64,000 nt of DNA from Blastococcus sp. TML/M2B (GTDB lineage Bacteria > Actinomycetota > Actinomycetes > Mycobacteriales > Geodermatophilaceae), in contig NZ_JAENZZ010000002.1 of the NCBI RefSeq assembly GCF_016612865.1, positions 1,978,556-2,042,555 of the forward strand, in the 5' to 3' direction. A program made the position numbers and the translations under genes. The notes under the pieces are model-generated. The model did no database searches. It was not told the origin of the DNA and saw nothing but the letters and a program-made list of their open reading frames with translations. Of this stretch, positions 45,664 to 55,400 are shown one piece after another. How positions within the stretch are numbered: the first letter of the stretch is position 1; every line of letters begins with the position of its first letter.

Positions 45664-45693
45664 GGTTACGGCCGCGTAGGTTACGACGGCGTA
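45664..45693. repeat. 15-base direct repeat upstream of the acyl-ACP desaturase
   Basis: GGTTACGGCCGCGTA (45664-45678) is followed directly by GGTTACGACGGCGTA (45679-45693), with two changes. It ends 24 bases before the desaturase start, so it overlaps the promoter or leader. Two repeats at the same face of the helix suggest a regulator binding in tandem. Confidence 0.55.
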
Positions 45694-45717
45694 GGTCGAA
45701 TCGACCCGGAGGTCCTC

Positions 45718-46669
45718 ATGCCCCAGACATCCCCGCAGGCAGCGGTGCTGACCGAGCTCGAGCCGGTGGTCGCCGAGAACCTGGACCGGCACATCCGGAT
45801 GGCCAAGGAGTGGCACCCGCACGACTACGTGCCGTGGGACGAGGGCCGCAACTTCGCCTTCCTCGGCGGCGAGGAATGGTCGCCCGAGCAGTCCCGGCTG
45901 GACCAGACCGCCAAGGCCGCGATGTTCGTCAACCTGCTGACCGAGGACAACCTGCCCAGCTACCACCGGGAGATCGCCACCCGCTTCGGCCGGGACGGCG
46001 CCTGGGGCCAGTGGGTCGGCCGCTGGACGGCCGAGGAGGGGCGGCACGGCGTCGCCCTGCGCGACTACCTCGTCGTCACCCGCGGCGTCGACCCGGTCGA
46101 GCTCGAGCGGGCCCGGATGGACTACATGACCACCGGCTACGACTCCGGCGACAAGAGCCCGCTGGAGGCGGTCGCCTACGTCTCGTTCCAGGAGCTGGCG
46201 ACCCGCGTCTCGCACCGCAACACCGGCAAGGCCACCGGCGACCCGATCGCGGACAAGCTGCTGGCCCGCATCGCCACCGACGAGAACCTGCACATGATCT
46301 TCTACCGGAACCTGGTCACCGCGGCGTTCGACATCGACCCCGACGAGACGATGAAGGCCGTCGCCACCGAGGTGATGAACTTCGAGATGCCCGGCGCGAA
46401 CATGGCGAACTTCCGGAAGAACTCCACGATCATCGCCAAGGCCGGCATCTACGAGCCTGCGCCTGCACCACGACGAGGTCGTCGCGCCGATCCTGCGCAC
46501 CTGGAAGGTCTTCGAGCGCAGCGACCTCGGCCCCGAGGGCGAGCAGGCCCGCGAGCAGCTCGCCGAGTTCATGGCCGGTCTGGACGCCCAGGCGGACAAG
46601 TTCGTGGAGAGCCGCGAGCGGATGCGCGCCCGCATGGCCGCCAAGGGCGAGGTGCCCGTCCAGGTGTGA
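45718..46669 (+). CDS. Acyl-ACP desaturase (frame switch)
   Basis: About 317 residues, from ATG at 45718 with GGAGG nearby. The di-iron ligands lie in LLTEDNLPSYHREIA, GRWTAEEGRHGVALRDYLV and IATDENLHMIFYRNLV, the two ExxH motifs of stearoyl-ACP type desaturases. One extra base near 46455 shifts to LHHDEVVAPILRTWKVFE. Actinobacterial DesA proteins introduce a double bond in acyl-ACP or acyl-CoA, affecting membrane fluidity. Confidence 0.88.
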
Positions 46670-46808
46670 GGAGCGGGGGCTATGACATCGTCGGCCTCCG
46701 GCCGACACCGCGGCCACGAGCCGTCCCCCCGCTGAGCTGAGCGCCTCCGTCGCGCCTGCGCGGGGACCCTCCGGGCCCCCACTCGGCACGACCAGACACC
46801 ATGGCCCC

Positions 46809-47612
46809 ATGCGGATGGCGACCTGGAACGTGAACTCCATCCGGACGCGAGCGGACCGGGTGGCCGCGTTCCTGCAGCGGCACGACGTCGACGTGCTGGC
46901 GCTGCAGGAGACCAAGTGCCGGGACGACCAGTTCCCCGAGATGGTGTTCAGCGCGCTCGGCTACGAGGTCGCGCACGTCGGCCACTCGCAGTGGAACGGC
47001 GTCGCGGTGCTGTCCCGGATCGGGCTCGAGGACGTCGAGGTCGGCTTCCCCGGCATGCCGTCGTGGTCGTCCAAGGAGGGCGTGGACCCCGCGCCCGAGG
47101 CACGGGCGCTGGCCGCCACGTGCGGCGGCGTCCGGATCTGGAGCCTCTACGTGCCGAACGGCCGCACGCTGGCCGATCCGCACCTGCAGTACAAGCTCGA
47201 GTGGCTCGAGGCGCTCCGGGTCGCCGCGGGCGGCTGGGTGAAGGACGACCCCGAGGCGCCGATCGCGCTCGTCGGCGACTGGAACATCGCCCCGCAGGAC
47301 GACGACGTCTGGGACATGTCGGTCTTCGCCCACTCCACGCACGTCTCCCCGCCCGAGCGCGCCGCCTTCCAGGCCGTCGTCGACGCCGGGTACGCCGACG
47401 TCGTCCGCCCGCTGGCGCCGGGTCCCGGCGTCTACACCTACTGGGACTACACGCAGCTGCGCTTCCCGCGACGCGAGGGCATGCGGATCGACTTCGTGCT
47501 GGGCTCCCCCGCGCTGGCCGGCCGGGTGACCGGCGCGCTCATCGACCGCGAGGAGCGCAAGGGCAAGGGCGCCAGCGACCACGCTCCCGTGCTCGTCGAC
47601 CTGCGGGACTAA
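46809..47612 (+). CDS. xthA: Exodeoxyribonuclease III
   Basis: 267 residues from ATG at 46809. Family motifs: MATWNVNSIRTRADRVAAFL, LALQETKCRDDQFP (metal Glu), SLYVPNGRTL, ALVGDWNIAPQDDDVWD (Asp and Asn), MRIDFVLGSPAL and KGASDHAPVLVDL (catalytic Asp-His). It cleaves abasic sites and degrades DNA from 3' ends in base-excision repair. YaaA follows after 3 bases. Confidence 0.94.
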   Translation: MRMATWNVNSIRTRADRVAAFLQRHDVDVLALQETKCRDDQFPEMVFSALGYEVAHVGHSQWNGVAVLSRIGLEDVEVGFPGMPSWSSKEGVDPAPEARALAATCGGVRIWSLYVPNGRTLADPHLQYKLEWLEALRVAAGGWVKDDPEAPIALVGDWNIAPQDDDVWDMSVFAHSTHVSPPERAAFQAVVDAGYADVVRPLAPGPGVYTYWDYTQLRFPRREGMRIDFVLGSPALAGRVTGALIDREERKGKGASDHAPVLVDLRD

Positions 47613-47615
47613 TCG

Positions 47616-48362
47616 GTGCTCGTCCTCCTCCCGCCGTCGGAGACCAAGCACCCCGGTGGGGACGGCGCACCGCTCGACCTCGCCGCGCTGACCGCGCCGG
47701 AGCTCACCGGCGTCCGCACCGAGCTCGCCGAGGCGCTGGTGAAGCTGGCCGACGACGTCCCGGCGTCCCGCGCCGCGCTCGGCGTCTCGGCGAAGCAGGA
47801 CGACGAGATCGCCCGCAACGCCGCGCTGTGGACCAGCCCCACGCTGCCGGCCCTGACGCGGTACACCGGCGTCCTCTACGACGCCCTCGACGTCGGCTCG
47901 CTCACCCGCGCGCAGCGGGCCCGCGCCAACGCGCGGCTGGCGGTCGGCTCGGCGCTGTTCGGGGTGGTCCGGGGCGGTGACCGCATCCCGGCGTACCGGC
48001 TCTCGGCGGGCTCCGCGCTCCCCGGCCTGCCCACCCTGCGCGCGCTGTGGCGGCCGGTCCTCGGCCCCGCGCTCGCCGCCGAGACCGGTCTCGTCGTCGA
48101 CCTGCGCAGCGGCGCCTACGCCGCGCTGGCACCGGTCGAGGGCGCGGTCGCCGTCCAGGTGCTGAGCGAGCGCCCCGACGGCACCCGGGCCGTGGTCTCG
48201 CACTTCAACAAGGCCCACAAGGGAAGGCTGGCCCGCCTGCTCGCGACGACGACGGCCGAGCTCTCCGACGTGACCGGCCTGCGCCGGCTGCTCCGGCGCG
48301 CAGGGTTGCACGTGGAACACGACGGCGGGACGGCGCTCTCGCTGGTCGTCCCGACCACCTGA
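47616..48362 (+). CDS. yaaA: YaaA family peroxide stress protein
   Basis: 248 residues from GTG at 47616, 3 bases after xthA. Markers are LLPPSETKHPGGDG, TRYTGVLYDALDVGSL, LSAGSALPGLP and the C-terminal VVSHFNKAHKGRLARLLATT. In Escherichia coli YaaA lowers free iron during peroxide stress and protects DNA. Being coupled to exonuclease III makes an oxidative damage pair. Confidence 0.9.
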   Translation: MLVLLPPSETKHPGGDGAPLDLAALTAPELTGVRTELAEALVKLADDVPASRAALGVSAKQDDEIARNAALWTSPTLPALTRYTGVLYDALDVGSLTRAQRARANARLAVGSALFGVVRGGDRIPAYRLSAGSALPGLPTLRALWRPVLGPALAAETGLVVDLRSGAYAALAPVEGAVAVQVLSERPDGTRAVVSHFNKAHKGRLARLLATTTAELSDVTGLRRLLRRAGLHVEHDGGTALSLVVPTT

Positions 48363-48527
48363 TGCCACCCCCGGATCCGGCCGACTGATCCCGGCCACCG
48401 GACACGCCTCCCCGGTGGCTGTTTCACCGCGCCCCACCCCGTGGCATACCGTTCGCGGTACGGCGGGGGCTCCAGCACCGGGTTCCCTCCCCACCGGACC
48501 GGGTCGCCCCGGGCGAAAGGGCTCCTC

Positions 48528-50687
48528 GTGGACGCATCCCCCGACCGGACGACCGCCGCCGGCGCTCGTCCGGCAGCCGGGTCGTCCCTGGCGGAGGTGC
48601 GCGCGGAGCTCGCGGCCCTGCAGCGCCGCTACGAGAACGAGCGGCTGCGCTGGGAGCTGGCCAAGGAGGCCGGCGAGGTCGGCACCTTCGACTTCGCGCC
48701 GGCCACCGGCAAGCTGCTGTGGGACGAGCAGCTGCAGCGGATGTTCGGCTACGACCCGTCGACCTTCACGGAGTCGCTGGAAGCCTTCACCGCCCGCGTC
48801 CACCCCGACGACGAGCAGTGGCACGCCGACGCGCTGCAGGCCGCCGTCGACACCGTCGGCGAGTACGACGTCGAGTACCGGATCGTGCTGCCCGACGGCG
48901 AGACGCGCTGGATCCACGCCCGCGGCCGCCACCTCCCCGGTCCGGACGGCCGCACCGACCACCTCATCGGCGCCGCCTACGACACCACCGGCGAGCGCGA
49001 GGTCGCCACCCGCGTGACCCGGCTGCTCGAGGCCATGCCGGCCGGCTTCTACTCGCTGGACCCCGAGTGGCGGTTCACCCACGTGAACGCCCAGGCCGAG
49101 CGGCTCCTGGGGCAGAGCCGCGACGAACTGCTGGGTCAGATCATCTGGGAGGCCTTCCCGGCGACGGTCGGCGGCGTCTTCGAGGAGAGCTACCGGAAGG
49201 CCGTCAGCAGCGGTGAGCCCGTCGCCTTCGACGCCTACTACCCGGCGCCGCTGGACGGCTGGTTCGAGGTGCGGGCCTGGCCGACGCCCGACGGCCTCTC
49301 CGTCTACTTCCTGGAGGTCACCGAGCGCCGGCAGGCGCAGGAGCGCGCCGAGCGGTCGGCCCGGCAGCTCGCCATCCTCGCCCAGGTCAGCGCCGAGCTG
49401 GCGTCCACGCTGGACACCGTGGTCGCCGCCGCCCGGATCCCCCGGCTCGTGGTCCCGGCGCTGGCGGACTTCTGCCTGCTGACCGTGATCGGCGAGGACG
49501 GCGCCCCCCGCGACGTCGGCAGCTGGCACGTCGACCCCCGGGCGCGGCCCCTGCTGGAGCGGTACCGCGAGGTGCGGCTGGCTGCGATGCCGATGACCGC
49601 TCCCGTGGCCCGCGCTCTCCACACCGGTGAGGCGGCGACCTTCCGCGGCCGCGACGTCCTCACGGTGCTGGCCGATGGGCCCGCGCGCGAGCTGCTGACC
49701 CTGCTGGCGCCCAGCAGCGAGGTGGCGCTGCCGCTGCGGGCCCGGGGCCGCACGGTCGGTCTGCTCACGCTCTTCTACGCCGAGGGGAACTCCCCCAGCG
49801 CCGACGACGTCACCGTGGCCCAGGAGGTCGCCGACCGCGCCGGCCTGGCCCTGGACAACGCCCGGCTGTTCAGCGCGCAGCAGCAGCTGGCCGAGGGCCT
49901 GCAACGCAGCATGCTCACCGAGCCCCCCGAGCCCGACCACGCCGAGATCGCCGTGCGCTACCTGCCGGCGGCCGAGGCCGCTCGCGTCGGGGGCGACTGG
50001 TACGACGCGTTCCTGCAGCCCTGCGGGACGACGATGCTGGTCATCGGCGACGTCGTCGGGCACGACACCGAGGCGGCCGCGGCCATGGGCCAGCTGCGCT
50101 CGCTGCTGCGGGGCATCGCGACCTACAGCGACGCCGCCCCCGTCGAGGTGCTGCGCGGGCTGGACGCCGCGATGGCGACCCTCCAGGTGGACACGTTGGC
50201 CACCGCCGCCGTCGCCCGCTTCGAGCAGACGCCCGAGGAGGTCGAGCGCGGCATCACCCGCATGCGGTGGGCCAACGCCGGGCACCTGCCGCCGCTGGTC
50301 GCGAACCCCGACGGCAGCGTCGCGGAGCTGGCCCCCTGGGTGGGCGACCTCATGCTCGGCGTCGACGCCACCACCGATCGGCACGAGTCGGTGGTCGCCC
50401 TCGACCGCGGCTCCACCGTGCTGCTCTACACCGACGGGCTGGTCGAGCGCCGCGACGCCGACCTCGACCAGGGCCTGCTCCGGCTGCGGGACGAGCTCGC
50501 CCAGCTGGCCGACCGTCCTCTCGGCGAGCTGCTCGACGAGCTCATCGAGCGCCTGGTGCAGGGCAGGCCCGAGGACGACGTCGCACTGGTGGCCGTGCGG
50601 CTGCACCCGCAGGACCGGCCCCGTCCGGCCGTGGCGGGTCCCAACCGCGTGCCGCCGACCGTTCCCCCGGATCCCGCCGAGGCCTAG
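48528..50687 (+). CDS. PAS-PAS-GAF-SpoIIE phosphatase, second copy
   Basis: 719 residues from GTG at 48528 with AAAGGG upstream. Modules in order: a helical start (ELAALQRRYENERLRWELAKE), PAS-1 (VGTFDFAPATGKLLWDEQLQRMFG to GAAYDTTGERE), PAS-2 (AMPAGFYSLDPEWRFTHVNAQAERLL to YFLEVTERR), GAF (AELASTLDTVVAAARIPRLV to GLALDNARLFSAQQ) and a complete SpoIIE/PP2C domain with GGDWYDAFLQPCGTTMLVIGDVVGHD, ITRMRWANAGHLPPLVA, LLYTDGLVERR and PEDDVALVAVRL. It is a paralogue of the phosphatase at 18297-19905. It should reset an anti-anti-sigma partner switch. Confidence 0.93.
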   Translation: MDASPDRTTAAGARPAAGSSLAEVRAELAALQRRYENERLRWELAKEAGEVGTFDFAPATGKLLWDEQLQRMFGYDPSTFTESLEAFTARVHPDDEQWHADALQAAVDTVGEYDVEYRIVLPDGETRWIHARGRHLPGPDGRTDHLIGAAYDTTGEREVATRVTRLLEAMPAGFYSLDPEWRFTHVNAQAERLLGQSRDELLGQIIWEAFPATVGGVFEESYRKAVSSGEPVAFDAYYPAPLDGWFEVRAWPTPDGLSVYFLEVTERRQAQERAERSARQLAILAQVSAELASTLDTVVAAARIPRLVVPALADFCLLTVIGEDGAPRDVGSWHVDPRARPLLERYREVRLAAMPMTAPVARALHTGEAATFRGRDVLTVLADGPARELLTLLAPSSEVALPLRARGRTVGLLTLFYAEGNSPSADDVTVAQEVADRAGLALDNARLFSAQQQLAEGLQRSMLTEPPEPDHAEIAVRYLPAAEAARVGGDWYDAFLQPCGTTMLVIGDVVGHDTEAAAAMGQLRSLLRGIATYSDAAPVEVLRGLDAAMATLQVDTLATAAVARFEQTPEEVERGITRMRWANAGHLPPLVANPDGSVAELAPWVGDLMLGVDATTDRHESVVALDRGSTVLLYTDGLVERRDADLDQGLLRLRDELAQLADRPLGELLDELIERLVQGRPEDDVALVAVRLHPQDRPRPAVAGPNRVPPTVPPDPAEA

Positions 50688-52387
50688 GCCCGGTCGCGCC
50701 GGACGGTCGCCTTGCGGCCCTTGATCATCGTGGCCCGCAGGGCCTGCACGACCTCGTCGGCCGCGGGCTCGGGGATCTCCACCAGGGCGAACCGCTGGTG
50801 GATCTCGATCGAGCCGATGTCCTTGCCGCGCAGCCCCGACTCGCCGGTGATGGCGCCGACCAGGTCGCCGGGCCGGATGCCGGCCTCGCGGCCCAGGCCC
50901 ACGAAGAGCTTCGCCGTCGGGCCGGCCGGTCCGCGGCGGGCCGGCCGCTCGCCGCGGGCGCCGCTGCCACCGGCGCCGCGGGCGTTGTCGCGCTCGGGCC
51001 GGAAGCCGACCTGCGGGATCTCCTCGTCGTCGTCGGCGCCACCGACGGCCTCGTGCGCCAGCTTGACCGCGGCCAGCGCCACCTCCATGAGGTCGAACTC
51101 GTCCGCCAGCGTCTCGACGACGACGCGGAAGCGGTCCAGCTCGTCGCCGAGCAGGCTCTCCCGCAGCGCGGCGCGGGTGAGGTCCAGCCGGCGGGCGCGC
51201 AGGTCGGCGACGGTCGGGACGGTCTGCACCGAGATGGTCGCGCCGGCGACCTTCTCGATCGTCTTGAGCATCCGGTGCTCGCGCGGCTCGGCCAGCGTGA
51301 TGGCCACGCCCTCGCGCCCGGCCCGGCCCACGCGGCCGATCCGGTGCACGTAGGACTCCGGCGCCGAGGGGACGTCGTAGTTGACGACGTGGGTGAGCTG
51401 CTCGATGTCCAGGCCGCGGGCGGCGACGTCGGTGGCGACCAGCAGGTCCGCCGTCCCGCTGCGCAGCCGGCCCATCACCTTGTCCCGCTGCTCCTGGCTC
51501 ATGCCGCCGTGCAGCGGCTCGGCGCGGTAGCCGCGGCCGTTGAGCGTCTCGGTGAGGGTGTCGACCTCCTCGCGGGTGCGGCAGAAGACGATCGCCGCCG
51601 TCGGCGCCTCGATGTCGAGGATCCGGCCGAGCGCGGCAGGCTTCGCCCCGCGGGGGACGACGTAGGCGGTCTGCCGCACGCGCGGCGCCTCGCCGGCCGC
51701 CGCCCGCTCCTTGGCGATGGTGATGCGGGCGGGGTCGCGGAGGTGGCGGCGGGCCAGCGCGTCCAGCCGGCGCGGCATCGTGGCGGAGAAGAGCACGGTC
51801 TGCCGCTGCTCCGGGGTGGCGTCGAGGATCGCGTCGAGGTCCTCGGCGAAGCCCATGTCGAGCATCTCGTCGGCCTCGTCGAGCACGACGGTGGCGATCT
51901 CGTCCAGCCGCAGGCTGCCGCGGTTGAGCAGGTCCAGCGCACGTCCGGGCGTGGCGACGACGACGTCGACGCCCGCCTCGAGCGAGCGCAGCTGGCGGAC
52001 GATCGGCGCACCGCCGTAGACCGGCAGCACGCGGGCGCCGAGGTCCTTGCCGTAGCGGTGGAAGGCCTCCGACACCTGGACGGCGAGCTCACGGGTGGGC
52101 ACCAGCACGAGCGCCACCGGGGCGCGGCCGCCGCGGTGCGCCTCGAGGCGCTGGAGCACCGGCAGCGAGAAAGCGGCCGTCTTGCCGGTGCCGGTGGCGG
52201 CCTGGCCCAGCAGATCGCGCCCCTCCGCGACCAGCGGGATCGCCTCCAGCTGGATCGGCGTGGGCTCCTCGTAGCCGAGGGCGGTGAGCGCCTGGAGCAG
52301 CTCGGGGCGCAGGCCGAGGTCGGCGAAGGTGGGGCCGTCCTGGGAGCCGTCGTCCTGCGGGTCGGTCGTCGGTGCGTCGGTGTTCAT
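50684..52387 (-). CDS. DEAD-box RNA helicase (DeaD/CsdA type)
   Basis: 567 residues from ATG at 52387. The Q motif TFADLGLRPELLQALTALGYEEPTPIQ, Walker A AATGTGKTAA, PTRELA, TPGRALDLL, DEAD box VLDEADEMLDMG, SAT, HGGMSQEQRD and HRIGRVGRAGREG are all present. The C-terminal RNA-binding domain reads AKLFVGLGREAGIRPGDLVGAITGESGLRGKDIGSIEI, as in DbpA/CsdA. It remodels structured RNA in ribosome assembly or at low temperature. It overlaps the convergent phosphatase gene by 4 bases. Confidence 0.93.
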   Translation of the reverse strand: MNTDAPTTDPQDDGSQDGPTFADLGLRPELLQALTALGYEEPTPIQLEAIPLVAEGRDLLGQAATGTGKTAAFSLPVLQRLEAHRGGRAPVALVLVPTRELAVQVSEAFHRYGKDLGARVLPVYGGAPIVRQLRSLEAGVDVVVATPGRALDLLNRGSLRLDEIATVVLDEADEMLDMGFAEDLDAILDATPEQRQTVLFSATMPRRLDALARRHLRDPARITIAKERAAAGEAPRVRQTAYVVPRGAKPAALGRILDIEAPTAAIVFCRTREEVDTLTETLNGRGYRAEPLHGGMSQEQRDKVMGRLRSGTADLLVATDVAARGLDIEQLTHVVNYDVPSAPESYVHRIGRVGRAGREGVAITLAEPREHRMLKTIEKVAGATISVQTVPTVADLRARRLDLTRAALRESLLGDELDRFRVVVETLADEFDLMEVALAAVKLAHEAVGGADDDEEIPQVGFRPERDNARGAGGSGARGERPARRGPAGPTAKLFVGLGREAGIRPGDLVGAITGESGLRGKDIGSIEIHQRFALVEIPEPAADEVVQALRATMIKGRKATVRRDRA

Positions 52388-52445
52388 CGCCGTCCATGGT
52401 CCCCTGCCCGGGGCCCGGGATCCCCTCTGACCCCTTCTACCGATC

Positions 52446-52463
52446 TCTAGCTGCACCGCTAGA
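52446..52463. promoter_or_regulatory. TCTAG-N8-CTAGA site A (upstream of the DEAD-box helicase)
   Basis: TCTAG (52446-52450) and CTAGA (52459-52463) with 8 bases between. It lies 59 bases upstream of the helicase start, in the gap after the glutamate dehydrogenase stop. The flanks TTCTACCGAT and CTAGACGAC are shared with site B. CTAG is rare in this genome. Confidence 0.55.
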
Positions 52464-52486
52464 CGACCCGAGACGCCCCGATAGCG

Positions 52487-55400
52487 TCACGGGCGGGGCA
52501 GCCGGCGGGCCTCGCGGCGGCGACGCAGGCCGCGCAGGGTGCGCACCGCGACGAGCAGCTCGGCCAGCTCCTGCCGCTCGCCGCCGGCGATGTCGGCCAG
52601 CTGGGCGGCCGCGCGCTCCTGCGCGGCGTCCCAGCCCTCCACCCACCCCGCGACCAGCGCCCGCGGGTCGTCGTCGTCCCCGGCGCGCAGGGTGAGCACG
52701 TCCTCGGTGAGCGAGGCCTGCTCCAGCGCCAGGTCGTCGCGCAGGGTGGCCCGCGCCATCGAGGGCCAGCGCCGGTCGCGCGGCAGCGCGGTGATCAGCT
52801 CGCGCAGCGGCACCAGGCCCAGGCGCTCGGCCAGGCAGGCCATGACCCGGCCCGCGAGGTCGACCGGCGCCCCGGTGCGCTCGGCGACGACGGCGAGGTC
52901 GAGGGCTGCGGGCAGCAGCGGCGCGGCGGCGATCGGCGGCCAGCTCCGCGGGCACCCCGGCCTCCTGCAGCTGCGCGGTCCGGGCGGCGTGCGCCTCGGC
53001 CTCCGCGCCCAGCAGCCAGCCGGGCAGGCCCGCGCGCACCGCGGCCACCGGGGCTGCGAACCGGTCCGTCACGGCTCCCAGGGGCAGCGGCGGCTCGGCG
53101 GTCACGTCGCGCTGCCGCAGCAGCCAGCGGGCACCCCGTTCGGCCAGCCGGCCGACCTCGGCCCGCAGCTCCACCTGGACGGCGGCGGGCACCGCGTTGT
53201 CCAGCGGGCGGGCGGCGTCCCACAGCCGGTCGACGTCGAACACGGCGCGGGCGATCGCGTGCGCCCGGACGGCGGTGGCCGCCGGCACGCCGGTCTCCTC
53301 CGCGAGCCGGTAGAGCCCGGTGACGCCGGCGACGTCGACGGCGCGGTTGGTCAGCGCGGTGGCGACGATCTCGCGGCGCAGCGGGTGCCCGGCGATCGCG
53401 TCGGGGAAGCGCTCGCGCAGCGGCCGGGGGAAGTAGCCGGCCAGCAGGTGCCCGAACGCGGGGTCGTCCGGCAGGGTCGAGTCGAGCACGGCCGCACCGG
53501 TGTCGAGCTTGGCGTAGGCGAGCAGCACCGACAGCTCGGGGCCGGTCAGGCCGTGCCCGTCGCGGCGGCGCTCGGCGAGCTGCCGGTCGTCGGGCAGCGC
53601 CTCGACCGCACGCTGCAGCCGGCCGGAGCGCTCCAGGGCCCGCAGGAACCGCTCGTGCGCGTCGAGCATCTGCCGCGCGGTCGCCGTCTCCCCCGCCAGC
53701 ACCGCGTTCTGCGCGTGGTTGTGGGTGAGGACGGCGGCGGCCACCTCGTCGGTCATCTCCAGCAGCAGCGCCGCCCTGCCCTCGGCGTCCAGCGCGCCCG
53801 CGTCCACCGCGGCGTTCAGCGCGATCTTGATGTTGACCTCGTGGTCGGAGGTGTCGACGCCGGCGGAGTTGTCGATCGCGTCGGTGTTCACCCGCCCACC
53901 GGCCAGGGCGTACTCGATCCGGCCGCGCTGGGTGAGCCCGAGGTTGCCGCCCTCCCCCACCACCCGTGCGCGCAGCTGCCGGCCGTCGACCCGCACGGCG
54001 TCGTTGGCCTTGTCGCCCACGTCGGCGGCGCTCTCGCCGGCGGCCTTCACGTAGGTGCCGATGCCGCCGTTGAACAGCAGGTCGACGGGCGCCAGCAGCA
54101 CCGCGCGGATCAGCTCCTCGGGGCTGAGCGCCGTCACGTCGTCGGCCAGGCCGAGGGCGCCGCGCATCTCCGGCGACACCGGCACCGACTTCGCCGTCCG
54201 CGGCCACACCCCGCCACCGGCGCTGATCAGCCCGGCGTCGTAGTCCGCCCACGACGAGCGGGGCAGCGCGAACAGCCGCCGCCGCTCGGCGTAGGACGGC
54301 GCGGCGTCCGGCGTGGGGTCGACGAACACGTGCCGGTGGTCGAACGCGGCGACCAGCCGGATGTGCTCGGAGAGCAGCATCCCGTTGCCGAAGACGTCGC
54401 CGGACATGTCGCCGATGCCGACGACGGTGAACTCCTCGCGCTGCACGTCCAGGTCCAGCTCTCGGAAGTGCCGCGTGACCGACTCCCAGGCGCCGCGGGC
54501 GGTGATGCCCATGGCCTTGTGGTCGTAGCCGACCGAGCCCCCGGACGCGAAGGCGTCGCCCAGCCAGTAACCGCGCTCGAGGGCGATCGAGTTGGCCAGG
54601 TCGGAGAAGGTCGCCGTCCCCTTGTCGGCGGCGACGACGAGGTAGGTGTCGTCGCCGTCGTGCCGGACCACCCGCTCGGCGGGGACGACGCTGCCCTCGG
54701 AGAGGTTGTCGGTGAGCGCGAGCAGCGCGCCGATGAAGATGCGGTAGCAGGCCTGGCCCTCGGCGAGCTGCGCCTCGCGGGAGGGATCGGCGGGCGGGCG
54801 CTTCACCACGAACCCGCCCTTGGCGCCCGTCGGCACGATGACGGTGTTCTTCACCCATCTGCGCCTTGACCAGGCCGAGGATCTCGGTGCGCAGGTCCTC
54901 CCGGCGGTCGGACCAGCGCAGCCCGCCGCGGGCGACCGCGCCGAACCGCAGGTGGACGCCCATCACCCGCGGCGAGCTGACCCACACCTCGCGGGCCGGG
55001 CGCGGTTCGGGCAGGTCGGGCACCGACGCCGGGTCCAGCTTGAGCGCCAGCACGGGATGCGGCGGGGCGGACATCGCGTAGTACGTCGTCCGCTGGGTGG
55101 CGGTGATCGCGGCGAGCAGGGCGGAGAGCACGCGGTCGGCGTCGAGCGAGGCGACCTCGCCGATCGACTGCCGCAGCGAGTCGGCGAGCACCGCCTGCCG
55201 CTCCTCGCGGCCCCCGGCCACCCGCGGCGAGAACCGGGCCTCGAACAGCGCCACCAGCCGCGCCACGACGTCGGGGTGGGCGGCCAGCGTCGACTCGACG
55301 TAGGCCTGGCTGAACGGCAGCCCCGCCTGGCGCAGCCACTGCACGTAGGCACGCAGGACGCCGACCTGCCGCCAGTTCAGCCCGGCCAGCAGCACCAGCG

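Noticed and set aside
46680..50606. A 1,308-codon open frame on the minus strand
   Set aside because: It is antisense to exonuclease III, YaaA and the SpoIIE phosphatase, all of which have clear family motifs. The translation is repetitive Arg/Gly/Val-rich text, as expected for the opposite strand of GC-rich genes.
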